This document shows positions 34,518 through 42,973 of a stretch of 64,000 nucleotides of DNA, piece after piece. How positions within the stretch are numbered: the stretch's first letter is position 1; each line of letters opens with the position of its first letter. This DNA comes from Amycolatopsis sp. 195334CR. GTDB taxonomy: Bacteria > Actinomycetota > Actinomycetes > Mycobacteriales > Pseudonocardiaceae. The translations under genes and the position numbers were made by a program. The notes below the pieces were generated by a model. It ran no database searches. It saw only the letters and a list, made by a program, of their open reading frames with translations, and was not told the origin of the DNA. The stretch is taken from contig NZ_JAFJMJ010000003.1 of assembly GCF_017309385.1 (NCBI RefSeq), forward strand, positions 806,001-870,000, read 5' to 3'.

Positions 34518-34843
34518 GCGCGACTTCCCAGTGACTCGGTGACACGGTCGACCGCGTCGCGGAAGCCACGCCAGGCCTCGGTGCGTTCCGCCGCGACCGC
34601 GCGACCTTCCTCACTCACTTCGTAGTACTTGCGGCGCGGCCCGCTCGCCGACGGCACCCAGTCTGTCCGCACTAGGCCTTGCTTCTCCAGGCGCAACAGG
34701 GACGGATAGAGCGTGCCGCCGGGCACGTCACCGAACCCCGACTCCGCCAGCCTCTGTCCCAGCCCAAGGCCGTAGTCACGGCGCTCAGCCAGCAGACACA
34801 GTAGGCAGAGATCGAGGAATCCATGCAGCCATTGCTGCCTCAT
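34514..34843 (-). CDS. PadR family transcriptional regulator
   Basis: The 109-residue protein is a short PadR repressor: a winged HTH (LHGFLDLCLLCLLAERRDYGLGLGQRLAESGFGDVPGGTLYPSLLRLEKQGLV, read in parts) followed by a short dimerisation helix. ATG 34843 is used; GTG 34855 in frame is an alternative. It leads the ABC operon, with its stop overlapping the ATPase start. Such PadR-ABC operons are usually autorepressed and induced by a transported drug. Confidence 0.92.
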   Translation of the reverse strand: MRQQWLHGFLDLCLLCLLAERRDYGLGLGQRLAESGFGDVPGGTLYPSLLRLEKQGLVRTDWVPSASGPRRKYYEVSEEGRAVAAERTEAWRGFRDAVDRVTESLGSRA

Positions 34844-34884
34844 CACGTCTCGCACGGTAGGCAGGCTAGCTACATAGTGGTAGA

Positions 34885-34899
34885 TAGGCAAACTGCCTA
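34885..34899. promoter_or_regulatory. PadR operator candidate
   Basis: TAGGCA-AAC-TGCCTA is a perfect 6-bp inverted repeat upstream of the PadR gene. A further GTAGGCAG half-site at 34857-34864 lies next to the start codon and pairs with CTGCCTAC at 34893-34900. The region is relatively A/T-rich and is the only place for the PadR operon promoter. Confidence 0.55.
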
Positions 34900-34960
34900 C
34901 CTCTGTGAAGTCTGGCACGAGCTGCTGACCAGACGGCACCACCTGGCGCACCGTTGCTTC

Positions 34961-35344
34961 ATGGACTGGTCGCTCTCGTGGACACCCGAGGACGACGCCG
35001 ACCTGCTCGCCGGCTGGCGCCTGTGGCTGGAGTTGAGCGACCAGGTGTGGCCGGACGGTTCTTGGACAGGCACTCCCGCCGACGCCATTCGCCGGATCCG
35101 CGAACTGCTCGCCGTCTGTGACGAACTCGAACGCGGCACGCTCACACCGCTGGTGCAGTCCATGTTCCTGACGACCGGTGCTGCGGTGGGGCTTTGGCGG
35201 GACGACGACAGGCCGCTGGACGTCGATCGCGCCGCCTTGCTGCATGCCGACCTAGCTGTGGTCGCCGAACACATCGACCGCGTCCTGACGGCCTTGGCCG
35301 CCGGTGGCGGCTGGACCGACTTGAACACCGCCCGTCACCGCTGA
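34961..35344 (+). CDS. Hypothetical protein, 127 residues
   Basis: I do not recognise this protein. It is mostly helical with many Trp and Leu residues (MDWSLSWTPEDDADLLAGWRLWLELSDQVW; ADLAVVAEHIDRVLTAL), with no signal or membrane segment. ATG 34961 is the first plausible start; no ribosome binding site precedes it. It is divergent from the PadR operon and its stop abuts the convergent HNH gene with no gap. Confidence 0.65.
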   Translation: MDWSLSWTPEDDADLLAGWRLWLELSDQVWPDGSWTGTPADAIRRIRELLAVCDELERGTLTPLVQSMFLTTGAAVGLWRDDDRPLDVDRAALLHADLAVVAEHIDRVLTALAAGGGWTDLNTARHR

Positions 35345-36543
35345 TCAGGCTGCGCGGGCCGGCTCGGCGGCAGCAGGGAAAAGCGGAGTCGGCTTGGTTG
35401 TGCGCGTCCGGCCGGCCGGGGTCGTGATGGTCAACTCACCGGTGCCACGGTCGAGGTCGAACTTCCAGCCGGGCGCGTCTTTGAGCCGGTGATGTGAACG
35501 ACAAAGCACACAAAGGTTCTGGCAACTGGTGTCGCCGCCCTTTGCCCGTGCTCGATGGTGGTCCAGGTCGGCACACTGCGCGGGATGGTGACAACCCGGC
35601 ATCCGGCAGACCCGATCACGCACTCGGACGTAGTCGGCAAGGTGAGCAGGTGGTCGATAGCGGGAACGGCCGATGTCCAGCGGCGCCCCGCTCGTGGGAT
35701 CGGTGATCACCTTGCGCCACACGCTGTTCGACTGCTTCATGATGTCGCGTGCGATTGAGGCCGGAATCGGCCCATGTCCCACCAGTTCGGCGGCGCGATC
35801 CGTGACACCCAGTGCCGCGTCCGCCGAGACGTGCACGAATACTTCAGCCCGAGGCGCGCCGGTGCGCTCCCCCAGGAGTAATTCAGCGAACACATCGGCC
35901 CGAAGTTGGTCCATGGTGCGCTTCTCTTTGCGGGAGCGCATGGTCCGGGCGATGCGATTGACCCGAGCGTAGATCGTGGAGGCGACCTCGACGGGCAACT
36001 CCGCGACCAACTGCGCCATCGCGTCCTCGCGATGGCGAATCTCGACCCTTCTCTCCGATCTTCGCGCTCTTGCTCTCGCTTCGGCGCCACCCGGGTCGAT
36101 CTTGTGCACGAGGTCACGGGTGATACGCCGGATCTGGCCGGCGTTCTTGTCGGTGATCCGGCCAACCAGGTCGACGTCGACCTTCCCAGCGAGATCGTCG
36201 GACAGGGGCGCCAGGACGTCGGAGATCTTGGCAGCGGCCAACCGGCTCAACGTGCCCGCCTCCATCGCCGCCAGCACATTCGGCAGGCGACTCATAACGT
36301 CGCGGGCGAGCCTGACCAGGTTCTCCGCAGCGCGCCTCGACAGGCACAACTCGAAGGCCACCTCGTCGACAACCGACCGCGCGTCACCACGCAACTCGGT
36401 CAACCGGTGCACTGCGCGCAGCTCGACCGCTTCGAGCTGCGCGTTCAGCCGCCGCGCGGTGAACAGGGCATCGACCGCCGAGCTGTCGTCAAACTTTCCG
36501 ACTTCGGCAGGACTGAGAGAGAAGAAATGAGTACGTTTCACAC
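35345..36543 (-). CDS. DUF222/13E12-type protein with C-terminal HNH nuclease domain
   Basis: The roughly 399-residue protein has the DUF222 helical domain (residues about 20-270) and a C-terminal HNH motif DLDHHRARAKGGDTSCQNLCVLCRSHHRLK (read in parts) with zinc cysteines CRMPGC and CQNLCVLC. These 13E12-like proteins are repeated many times in actinobacterial genomes; their function is unknown, and they may be homing-type or host nucleases. GTG 36543 is chosen over an in-frame TTG at 36550. The sequence uses slightly more A/T-ending codons than its neighbours, a mild sign of foreign origin. Confidence 0.9.
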
Positions 36544-36600
36544 AGACCAAGGTACATCAGTATCGAACGCGTGTTCCCAACACGAATGGGTAATTTCCGT

Positions 36601-37221
36601 TCACTCAGTCGCTAATGCAGAAAAACCCATGGCTCGCAACAAAAGTTCGACCAGTTCTTCTTCGTATCCGGACCCCAGGGCCACTTTACGCACGCTCAAA
36701 CGCCAGAACAGCGGCCCCGGAAGGAAATCGAGGGCCATCTCCATGTTCAGGTCCGCCGGCAGCTCGCCACGAGCGATCGCTCTCCGCAACATCACCGCGC
36801 CTTGCTCGCGCCGAGGTTGGCCGATCATCGCCTGAATGGCGGCAGCGAGAGCCGGGTTTCGCCCCGCTTCGGCAGTGATATCAGGCAAAATCGCGGAAAA
36901 GTGCGGGTGAGTGAACCAGTTACGCAGCGCATCCACGAGGGCCAGCAGGTCGCCCCGCAGCGAACCGGTGTCCGCCACCACCGCCAGCGGAACGCTGAAC
37001 TCCGACAACACCGCGATGACCATGTCCTGCTTCGACGGCCATCGCCGGTAGAGCGCACTCTTGCCGACCCCGGCACGCTTGGCCACCGCCTCCATCGACA
37101 GCCGCCCATAACCGTTGGCGGCGAGTTCGTCGAGCACGGCTTCCGCGATGGCCGAGGTGATCCGCGGCTGAAGCACGGCCGCCCCGGTCGGAGTACGGCG
37201 AGGGGTCATGGCCCACAGCAT
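36601..37221 (-). CDS. TetR/AcrR family transcriptional regulator
   Basis: The regulator has 206 residues. Its HTH (AEAVLDELAANGYGRLSMEAVAKRAGVGKSALYRRWPSKQDM, read in parts) is at about residues 27-65, and a TetR_C_16-like domain follows. ATG 37221 or 37209 could start translation; neither has a clear ribosome binding site. It is divergent from the NTF2-like and NmrA-like genes, with an imperfect 11-bp dyad between them. Confidence 0.9.
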   Translation of the reverse strand: MLWAMTPRRTPTGAAVLQPRITSAIAEAVLDELAANGYGRLSMEAVAKRAGVGKSALYRRWPSKQDMVIAVLSEFSVPLAVVADTGSLRGDLLALVDALRNWFTHPHFSAILPDITAEAGRNPALAAAIQAMIGQPRREQGAVMLRRAIARGELPADLNMEMALDFLPGPLFWRLSVRKVALGSGYEEELVELLLRAMGFSALATE

Positions 37222-37259
37222 ACGACTGGACGAGACGGACCCGTTCTGCGTAGGGTTGT

Positions 37260-37283
37260 GGACGGGACGGTGCCGTATCGTCC
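37260..37283. promoter_or_regulatory. Imperfect dyad, probable TetR operator
   Basis: GGACGGGACGG and CCGTATCGTCC form an inverted repeat with 9 of 11 positions matching, separated by TG. It lies upstream of the NTF2-like gene and between the divergent transcripts, where the adjacent TetR protein would act. Confidence 0.5.
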
Positions 37284-37307
37284 ATTCGTAAAACCTCAGG
37301 AGCAGCA

Positions 37308-37754
37308 GTGTCCAGAACCGCCCGTGACCTGGTGGACGAAGCCCTTCGGCGAATCCTCGCCAAGGACATGACCGGCTTCGCCGAACTCTTCGCGACCGAC
37401 GGAGTCCTCGAGTTCCCGTTCGCGGCGGCCGGCTACCCGGCGCGCCTCGATGGCCGCGACAACGTGCGCGAGTACCTACGCGACTACAACGACAACATCG
37501 TGCCGGAACGGGTCGTGTCCAGTGAGATCCACGACATCGCCGGCGCCGACCGCGTCGTCGTGGAGTTCGAGATCGCTGGCACGATCGTGGCGAGCGGAAA
37601 GCCCTACAGCCTGCGCTACATCGCGGTCATCACCGCGAAGAACGGTGAAATCGCTCACTACCGCGACTATTGGAGCCCGTTGGCCGCAGCGGAAGCGTTG
37701 GGCGGAGCCGACGAGCTCATGACGTTCGGCAACTCGACAACGGCCACGTCGTGA
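37308..37754 (+). CDS. SnoaL/NTF2-like protein
   Basis: The 148-residue protein has the SnoaL-like cone fold: LVDEALRRILAKDMTGFAELFATDGVLEFPF, then GRDNVREYLRDYNDNI, and beta strands VVVEFEIAGTIVASGKPYSLRYIAVITAKNGEIAHYRDYWSP (read in parts). Members include cyclases, isomerases and proteins of unknown role. GTG 37308 follows AGGAG by about 7 nt. Its stop overlaps the start of the NmrA-like gene, and both are probably repressed by the divergent TetR. Confidence 0.88.
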   Translation: MSRTARDLVDEALRRILAKDMTGFAELFATDGVLEFPFAAAGYPARLDGRDNVREYLRDYNDNIVPERVVSSEIHDIAGADRVVVEFEIAGTIVASGKPYSLRYIAVITAKNGEIAHYRDYWSPLAAAEALGGADELMTFGNSTTATS

Positions 37755-38572
37755 AAACATTGGTCCTCGGTGGCACCGGTACGACCGGCAGCCGGGTCGC
37801 GACGCTACTCGGACCGTCTGCCCGCGTCGCCACCCGCAAGCCGATCGCTGCAGACCAAGTCCGTTTCGACTGGGCGGAACCGGAAACTTACGTTCCGGCA
37901 CTGGTCGGCATTGATCGGATATACTTGGTCGCGCCCATCAGCGAAGCTGAACCGACACCGATTGTCGAACCGTTCCTGGCAGACGCCCGCGACAATGGTG
38001 TTCGCCGGGTCGTGTTGCTGAGTTCGTCCGCGATCAGCGAAGACACACCCAGCTTGGGCACGCTTCAGCGTTTGGTACGAGAAGGCTTCCCGGAATGGAC
38101 GGTCCTGCGACCCTCCTGGTTCATGCAGAACTTCATCGGCGAACATGCTGTCGCGCAAGGCATTCGGTCGGCCGGTGAGATCGTTACGGCCACCGGTTCG
38201 GGTCGCGTCGCTTTTGTCGACGCGGGTGACATCGCCGCGGTCGCCGCTCGTGCCCTGATCGATCCGCTACCGCACAACACTGACCACGTGATCACCGGTC
38301 CGCAGGCACTCAGCTACGCGGATGCCGCCGAAATCATCACCGAGGTCACGGGAAGGCCGGTGCGGCACCGCTCCCTCGGCACCGACGAACTCGCCGAGAT
38401 GCTGACTACGACTGGCCTGCCATCGGAGTTCGCCGTCGTGCTCGCCGGGTTGGATGAACAGATCCGCCACGGTGCCGAGGATCGCGTCACCACGACGGTC
38501 GAAGAAGTCGTCGGCCGCCCCGCCCGGACGTTCGCCGAGTTCGTCAACGCGCATCGGGACAGTTGGCAATAG
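37751..38572 (+). CDS. NmrA-like NAD(P)-binding protein
   Basis: This 273-residue atypical SDR/NmrA-like protein has the dinucleotide motif LVLGGTGTTGSRVA at residues 4-17, VVLLSSSAI near residue 83, and the family segment WTVLRPSWFMQNF. It may act as a quinone or azo reductase or as a redox sensor; no Tyr-Lys catalytic pair is evident. GTG 37751 overlaps the upstream stop (GTGA). The two-gene unit with the SnoaL-like protein is common next to TetR regulators. Confidence 0.9.
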   Translation: MKTLVLGGTGTTGSRVATLLGPSARVATRKPIAADQVRFDWAEPETYVPALVGIDRIYLVAPISEAEPTPIVEPFLADARDNGVRRVVLLSSSAISEDTPSLGTLQRLVREGFPEWTVLRPSWFMQNFIGEHAVAQGIRSAGEIVTATGSGRVAFVDAGDIAAVAARALIDPLPHNTDHVITGPQALSYADAAEIITEVTGRPVRHRSLGTDELAEMLTTTGLPSEFAVVLAGLDEQIRHGAEDRVTTTVEEVVGRPARTFAEFVNAHRDSWQ

Positions 38573-38689
38573 TCCGAGGGGGGTTGGCGATTCAGCCGGT
38601 GTCGTGCGCACAGCCACCGAATTAGCGTCCGGCAAGTGCGGATCATCGCTCCGAGCTTGATCGGGAGCGCCTAAGTCTTCCGCAAATCC

Positions 38690-38975
38690 TCCCCCCCTGT
38701 GAACCATATCGTCGCCGCTTCAACGTGGGGATGATCGTGGGAGCCGGAGCCGCCTACCCCAGCGGTGGCGACTTCGGCGCGTGGGAGATCGCGCTCACGG
38801 CTGAGCTAGGCTACGTCGCCTTCCGTGGCCTCGATTCGTGGACCTTCATCGGCATCGGCTGGCTGCTACACACGGCTTGCACCCTTGGAAAGGCACGTCG
38901 GTCCTGCCGTTCACGGAGGACTCGTCGCTTGGCTGGGCCGTTTGCGATCCCGTGATCGCGTTTAGCTGCGGGTAG
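38690..38975 (+). pseudogene. Frameshifted remnant of a DUF6010-like membrane protein
   Basis: The frame through 38701-38880 reads EPYRRRFNVGMIVGAGAAYPSGGDFGAWEIALTAELGYVAFRGLDSWTFIGIGWLLHTA (in parts), which I recognise as the core of small DUF6010 membrane proteins. The rest of that family (GTSVLPF, SSLGWAVCDPVIAF) continues in a different frame and ends at 38975. So a short deletion or frameshift lies near 38882-38895. The N terminus is also unrecognisable upstream of a run of seven C residues. No intact start is present. A sequencing error is an alternative explanation. Confidence 0.6.
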
Positions 38976-38978
38976 CGC

Positions 38979-39017
38979 CAGGTGGCGTGCCTCTTCGGGG
39001 AAGGGGCACGCCACCTG
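38979..39017. terminator. Long hairpin, probable bidirectional terminator
   Basis: CAGGTGGCGTGCC (38979-38991) pairs perfectly with GGCACGCCACCTG (39005-39017). The stem continues inward through one G-T wobble and four Watson-Crick pairs to a GGG loop, giving about 18 pairs. No T-run follows, as is usual in actinobacteria. It lies between the DUF6010 remnant and the stop of the convergent MFS gene. Confidence 0.75.
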
Positions 39018-39027
39018 CGCGACTACG

Positions 39028-40182
39028 TCAGCGGAGTGCCCGCTTCCTGATTCCCTGTGCTGTCACGGCCACGGCGAGAGCCGCCACCATCATCGCCGCG
39101 CTGACCCACAACGGGGCACGGAAGCCACTGCCGGTTCCGATGGCGATGCCGCCGAGCCACGGTCCGACCGCGGCGCCGACGTTGAAGGCGGCCGTCGCGA
39201 ACCCGCCGGCAAGCGTCGGCGCATTCTCCGCCACGTAGAACACGCGCGAGATCAGCGTGGAGCCGGTCGCGAAGGCGAGCGTGCCCTGCACCAGGACGAG
39301 TACGACGGTGGCGAACACGTTGCCCGCCGTCAGCGCGAACAACGACCAGCCCACGATCAGTGCCACCATGCCGATAGTCAGCAGCGGAACCGGGTGCGTG
39401 TCACCGACCCGGCCGCCGATCGTCACACCGAGGAACGACCCGACGCCGAACAGCGCGAGCAGCACTGGGACCCAGCCGGCGCTGAGCCCGGTATCGGTGG
39501 TGAACAGCGGTGCGAGGTAGGTGAAAGCGCAGAAGGTCGCACCGTTCACCAAGGCGGCGACCAGCAGGATCACCAGCAGCCGGGTGTCGCGCAGCGACCG
39601 CAGTTCGCCGCGCACGCCTGCGTCCGCGACCTCCGGGCGACCGGCCGGAATGGCACGCAGGATCGCAATGAGCGGCGGCAGAGAAATCAACGCGACCGCC
39701 CAGAAGGCCGATCGCCAGCCCCACTGCTGGCCCAGCCAGGCACCGGCCGGTACTCCGGCGACGCACGCGACGGTAACCCCGCCGACCACGATGGACGTGG
39801 CCCGGGCTTTGGCGTTCGACGGCACCATGGCGTTGGCCGTCGCCAGTGCGGTGGCCCAGAACCCGGCGTTGGCCAGCGCCCCGACGACCCGGGTGACCAG
39901 CAGGACCTCGTAGCTCGTGGTGAGCGCACCGAGAACGTGCACCACCACGAAGGTGGTCAGGAAAATCGCCAACGTGCGTCGACGTGGCCAGCGCAGGCTC
40001 AGCGCCGCCATCAACGGTGCGCCGACGATCATTCCCACCGCGAAGCCCGAGGTGAGCAAGCCCGCGGCGGGCACGGAAACCCGCAGGTCGGCGGCGATCT
40101 CAGGGATGAGCCCGGACAGCATGAATTCAGAAGTGCCCTGGGCGAAAACAGCCAGCCCGAGCAGGTAGACGGCAAAAGGCAT
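39028..40182 (-). CDS. MFS drug exporter, Cmx/CmrA chloramphenicol-efflux type
   Basis: The 384-residue, 12-helix major facilitator exporter begins MPFAVYLLGLAVFAQGTSEF, followed by LSGLIPEIAADLRVSVPAAG and the inter-helix 2-3 loop LRWPRRRTL. This matches the Cmx/CmrA drug:proton antiporters. It would export chloramphenicol-like or other compounds across the membrane. ATG 40182 with GGGG about 7 nt upstream is preferred over ATG 40194. A dyad at 40228-40242 lies in its promoter region. The actual substrate is inferred from family only. Confidence 0.9.
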   Translation of the reverse strand: MPFAVYLLGLAVFAQGTSEFMLSGLIPEIAADLRVSVPAAGLLTSGFAVGMIVGAPLMAALSLRWPRRRTLAIFLTTFVVVHVLGALTTSYEVLLVTRVVGALANAGFWATALATANAMVPSNAKARATSIVVGGVTVACVAGVPAGAWLGQQWGWRSAFWAVALISLPPLIAILRAIPAGRPEVADAGVRGELRSLRDTRLLVILLVAALVNGATFCAFTYLAPLFTTDTGLSAGWVPVLLALFGVGSFLGVTIGGRVGDTHPVPLLTIGMVALIVGWSLFALTAGNVFATVVLVLVQGTLAFATGSTLISRVFYVAENAPTLAGGFATAAFNVGAAVGPWLGGIAIGTGSGFRAPLWVSAAMMVAALAVAVTAQGIRKRALR

Positions 40183-40227
40183 GAAGGACCCCATTGAGGA
40201 CGTCGGGAAAACGGCAGCATTCAGCGA

Positions 40228-40242
40228 TGTCCGAATAGGACA
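40228..40242. promoter_or_regulatory. Inverted repeat upstream of the MFS exporter
   Basis: TGTCC-GAATA-GGACA is a perfect 5-bp inverted repeat located 46 nt upstream of the exporter start. It may be an operator. No dedicated regulator gene is adjacent. Confidence 0.35.
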
Positions 40243-40344
40243 ATTCGCGGATGGCTACCGTCTGGAGGCCTCGGGGCTGGACATGCCCGCAGGCTAGCCA
40301 GTCCCGGTGATCGCTGTCCACGCCTTTTACCGGCCCGCACGAGG

Positions 40345-40782
40345 TCAGCAGTCGCAGGTGATCCCGGCTGTCGGTGAGGTCAGCGGATCAGCGGGCCGCC
40401 GCACGACGCCGTCATCGGTTTCGACGCCGAACCCTTCCCGGATCCAATACTCGATGCCACCGATCATCTCCTTGACCTCGTACCCGAGCTCGGCAACGGC
40501 CAACGCTGCTCTGGTCGCGCCATCGCAACCTGGGCCCCAGCAGTAGGTGACCACCGGCAGTGATGGGTCGAGCGAATCCACGCCTCGACGGGCGATGTCC
40601 GCAGTCGGCAGGTGCAGGGCGCCTGGGATACGGCCCTGCGTCCAGGCCAAGGCACCGCGTGAATCCAGCAGGGTGAAGCCGGGAGTTCCAGATGCCATCG
40701 CGGCGTGCACGTCGGCGACGTCCGTCCGGAACCGCAGCTGGGCGGTGAAGAAGGAGACAGCGTCCGAGGAGGTGATCGTCAT
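40345..40782 (-). CDS. Rhodanese-like domain protein
   Basis: This single-domain rhodanese has 145 residues. The sulfur-accepting cysteine lies in VVTYCWGPGCDGATRAAL, followed by ELGYEVKEMIGGIEYWIREGF, both typical of the family. Two cysteines close the C terminus (ITCDC). It could act as a sulfurtransferase or redox protein in the cytoplasm. It is divergent from the Lrp/AsnC regulator, a pairing often seen in which the regulator controls the rhodanese gene. Confidence 0.9.
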   Translation of the reverse strand: MTITSSDAVSFFTAQLRFRTDVADVHAAMASGTPGFTLLDSRGALAWTQGRIPGALHLPTADIARRGVDSLDPSLPVVTYCWGPGCDGATRAALAVAELGYEVKEMIGGIEYWIREGFGVETDDGVVRRPADPLTSPTAGITCDC

Positions 40783-40814
40783 GGGTAGAACGCTAGGCGA
40801 GACGTCGGGCACCA

Positions 40815-40854
40815 GGAACGGACGTTCCACGGCGTATTATTGGGTCGACCGTGG
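40815..40854. promoter_or_regulatory. Two dyads between rhodanese and Lrp genes
   Basis: GGAACG-GA-CGTTCC at 40815-40828 is a perfect inverted repeat. CCACGG (40827-40832) and CCGTGG (40849-40854) form a second pair around an A/T-rich 16-bp core containing TATTATT. Lrp-type regulators bind such symmetric sites; binding is inferred from position. Confidence 0.5.
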
Positions 40855-40875
40855 CTTCCCTGGTATTTGTAGTCG

Positions 40876-41343
40876 ATGACCGTTGAATCCCTGGACGATA
40901 CCGATTGGCGCATCCTGGAGGCACTCCAGCTCGATGGCCGTGCCAGCTACGCGGACCTCGCCAGGACCGTCGCGATGTCGCCGAGCGCGGTGACCGAGCG
41001 CGTGCGGCGCCTGGAGGAAGCCGGGGTCATCGCCGGTTACTCCGCCGTGGTCGATCCGGAGCGGCTCGGCCTGGGCATCACCGCGCTCGTGCGGCTGCGG
41101 TACCCGACGGGCAATTACAAGCCGTTCAAGGATCTGATCGCGGTGACGCCCGAAATCCTGGAAGCGCACCACGTCACCGGCGAGGACTGCTTCGTCCTGA
41201 AGGTACTCACCAGGTCGATGCGGCACCTGGAGGCGGTCACCGGGCGGATCGCCGGCCTCGGCCCGGTGACTACGAGCGTCGTCTACTCGAGCCCGCTGTC
41301 GCGCCGCGATCTCACCCGGGGTCTCACAGTCGATCCGCAATAG
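40876..41343 (+). CDS. Lrp/AsnC family transcriptional regulator
   Basis: The 155-residue protein has an N-terminal HTH (LDDTDWRILEALQLDGRASYADLARTVAMSPSAVTERVRRLEEAGVI, read in parts) and a C-terminal RAM ligand domain (LGITALVRLRYPTG, HHVTGEDCFVLKVL). It senses an amino acid or related ligand and probably regulates the divergent rhodanese gene and itself. It ends 50 nt before modA. Confidence 0.95.
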   Translation: MTVESLDDTDWRILEALQLDGRASYADLARTVAMSPSAVTERVRRLEEAGVIAGYSAVVDPERLGLGITALVRLRYPTGNYKPFKDLIAVTPEILEAHHVTGEDCFVLKVLTRSMRHLEAVTGRIAGLGPVTTSVVYSSPLSRRDLTRGLTVDPQ

Positions 41344-41393
41344 ATACCGCATCACAGGTTTTCTTCCGCGATCGCGTAGCTACACTGCCGATC

Positions 41394-42173
41394 ATGCCGA
41401 ACTTGCGGATTAGTACGACGCTGGCCGCCGTGGCGCTCACGCTGGTCGCCTGCGGCAGCGAGACGCCGGCGGGCAACGACAACGCCACCGGCGCGGTGAA
41501 CGGCCCGGTCACCGTGTTCGCCGCGGCCTCGCTGACGGAGTCCTTCACCAAGCTCGGCCAGGAGTTCGAGACCGCGAACCCCGGCACGAAGGTCACCTTC
41601 AACTTCGCCGGCAGTTCGGCGCTCGCACAGCAGATCAACCAGGGCGCGCCCGCGGACGTGTTCGCCTCCGCCGCACCGGCCAACATGAAGCAGGTCAGCG
41701 ACACGGGCGCGACCAGCAGCGAACCGGTCACCTTCGTCCGCAACCGGCTCGAGATCGCGGTGCCCAAGGGCAATCCGGCGGGCATCACCGGGCTCGTCGA
41801 TTTCGCCAACGCCGAGCGCAAGATCGCGCTCTGCGACGAGAAGGTGCCCTGCGGAGCGGCCGCCAAGAAGGTCTTCGAAGCCGCCGGGGTGACGGCCGCG
41901 CCCGACACCCTCGAGCAGGACGTCAAGGCGGCGCTGACCAAGGTTCGACTCGGCGAGGTCGACGCGGCGCTCGTCTACCGGACCGACGTCAAGTCCGCCG
42001 GTGGCGAGGTCGACGGCATCGCGTTCCCGGAGGCCGACAAGGCGATCAACGACTACCCGATCGCCACCCTGTCGAAGGCTCCCAACGCCACCACCGCCGG
42101 CGCGTTCCTGCAGTTCGTGCTGTCGGAACGCGGGCGAGCCGTGCTCCGAGAGGCAGGTTTCGATACTCCATGA
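41394..42173 (+). CDS. modA: Molybdate ABC transporter substrate-binding lipoprotein ModA
   Basis: This 259-residue lipoprotein binds extracellular molybdate or tungstate. The lipobox LVAC places the lipidated cysteine at C20. The ModA signature VTVFAAASLTESFTKLG follows, with GSSALAQQINQGAPADVFASA and AALVYRTDV in the expected places. TACACT at 41381-41386, 7 nt before the ATG and with no ribosome binding site, suggests a leaderless transcript. The stop overlaps the modB start (ATGA). No ModE gene is adjacent. Confidence 0.96.
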   Translation: MPNLRISTTLAAVALTLVACGSETPAGNDNATGAVNGPVTVFAAASLTESFTKLGQEFETANPGTKVTFNFAGSSALAQQINQGAPADVFASAAPANMKQVSDTGATSSEPVTFVRNRLEIAVPKGNPAGITGLVDFANAERKIALCDEKVPCGAAAKKVFEAAGVTAAPDTLEQDVKAALTKVRLGEVDAALVYRTDVKSAGGEVDGIAFPEADKAINDYPIATLSKAPNATTAGAFLQFVLSERGRAVLREAGFDTP

Positions 42174-42973
42174 CCGCACGCCGCAAGGCTCGCGGGCGGC
42201 TTCCCCTCGTTCTGCTCGTACCAGCACTGCTCGGCTTGGCGTTCCTCATGGTGCCACTGGCCGGGTTGATCATCCGGGCGCCGTGGAGCACGCTGCCCAG
42301 CCAGCTCCTGAGCCCGGAAGTCGGTGAAGCGCTTCGGCTGTCGTTGGTGTGCGCGAGCCTTGCCACGGTCATCTGCCTAGTGCTGGGCGTGCCGCTCGCC
42401 TGGGTGCTCGCGCGTGGCGAGGTACGCGGGCGCGGTGTGCTGCGTGCGCTGGTGACCGTGCCGCTCGTGTTGCCGCCGGTAGTCGGCGGGGTCGCCCTGC
42501 TGCTCGTACTCGGCAGGCGCGGGCCGATCGGTCAGTACCTCGACTCGTGGTTCGGCATCTCGCTGCCGTTCACCACGGCCGGGGTGGTACTCGCCGAGGC
42601 GTTCGTCGCGATGCCGTTCCTGGTCATCTCGGTCGAAGGTGCGCTGCGCGCCGCCGACCCCCGCTACGAGGAGGCCGCGGCGACGCTGGGGGCGTCGCGC
42701 TGGCTGACCTTCCGCCGGGTCACGTTGCCGTCGATCGCACCGGGGATCGTGGCGGGCACGGTGTTGTGCTGGGCTCGCGCACTCGGCGAATTCGGCGCCA
42801 CGATCACCTTCGCCGGCAACTTCCCCGGCGAGACCACCACGATGCCGCTCGCGGTGTACCTGGCGCTGGAGGCCGATCCGGACGCTGCGATCGTGCTGAG
42901 CATGGTGTTGCTGATCGTGTCGATCGTGGTGCTGGCCAGTCTGCGGGACCGCTGGATCCGAGGTGTGTCGTGA
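42170..42973 (+). CDS. modB: Molybdate ABC transporter permease ModB
   Basis: The 267-residue inner-membrane permease has about five to six helices and the EAA loop EEAAATLGASRWLTFRRVTLPSIAPGI that contacts the ATPase. TLPSQLLSPEVGEALRLSL and GEFGATITFAGNFPGETTTMPLAVYLALE are typical of ModB. Start and stop overlap modA and modC (ATGA, GTGA), so the three genes are translated as a coupled unit. Confidence 0.95.
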   Translation: MTARRKARGRLPLVLLVPALLGLAFLMVPLAGLIIRAPWSTLPSQLLSPEVGEALRLSLVCASLATVICLVLGVPLAWVLARGEVRGRGVLRALVTVPLVLPPVVGGVALLLVLGRRGPIGQYLDSWFGISLPFTTAGVVLAEAFVAMPFLVISVEGALRAADPRYEEAAATLGASRWLTFRRVTLPSIAPGIVAGTVLCWARALGEFGATITFAGNFPGETTTMPLAVYLALEADPDAAIVLSMVLLIVSIVVLASLRDRWIRGVS

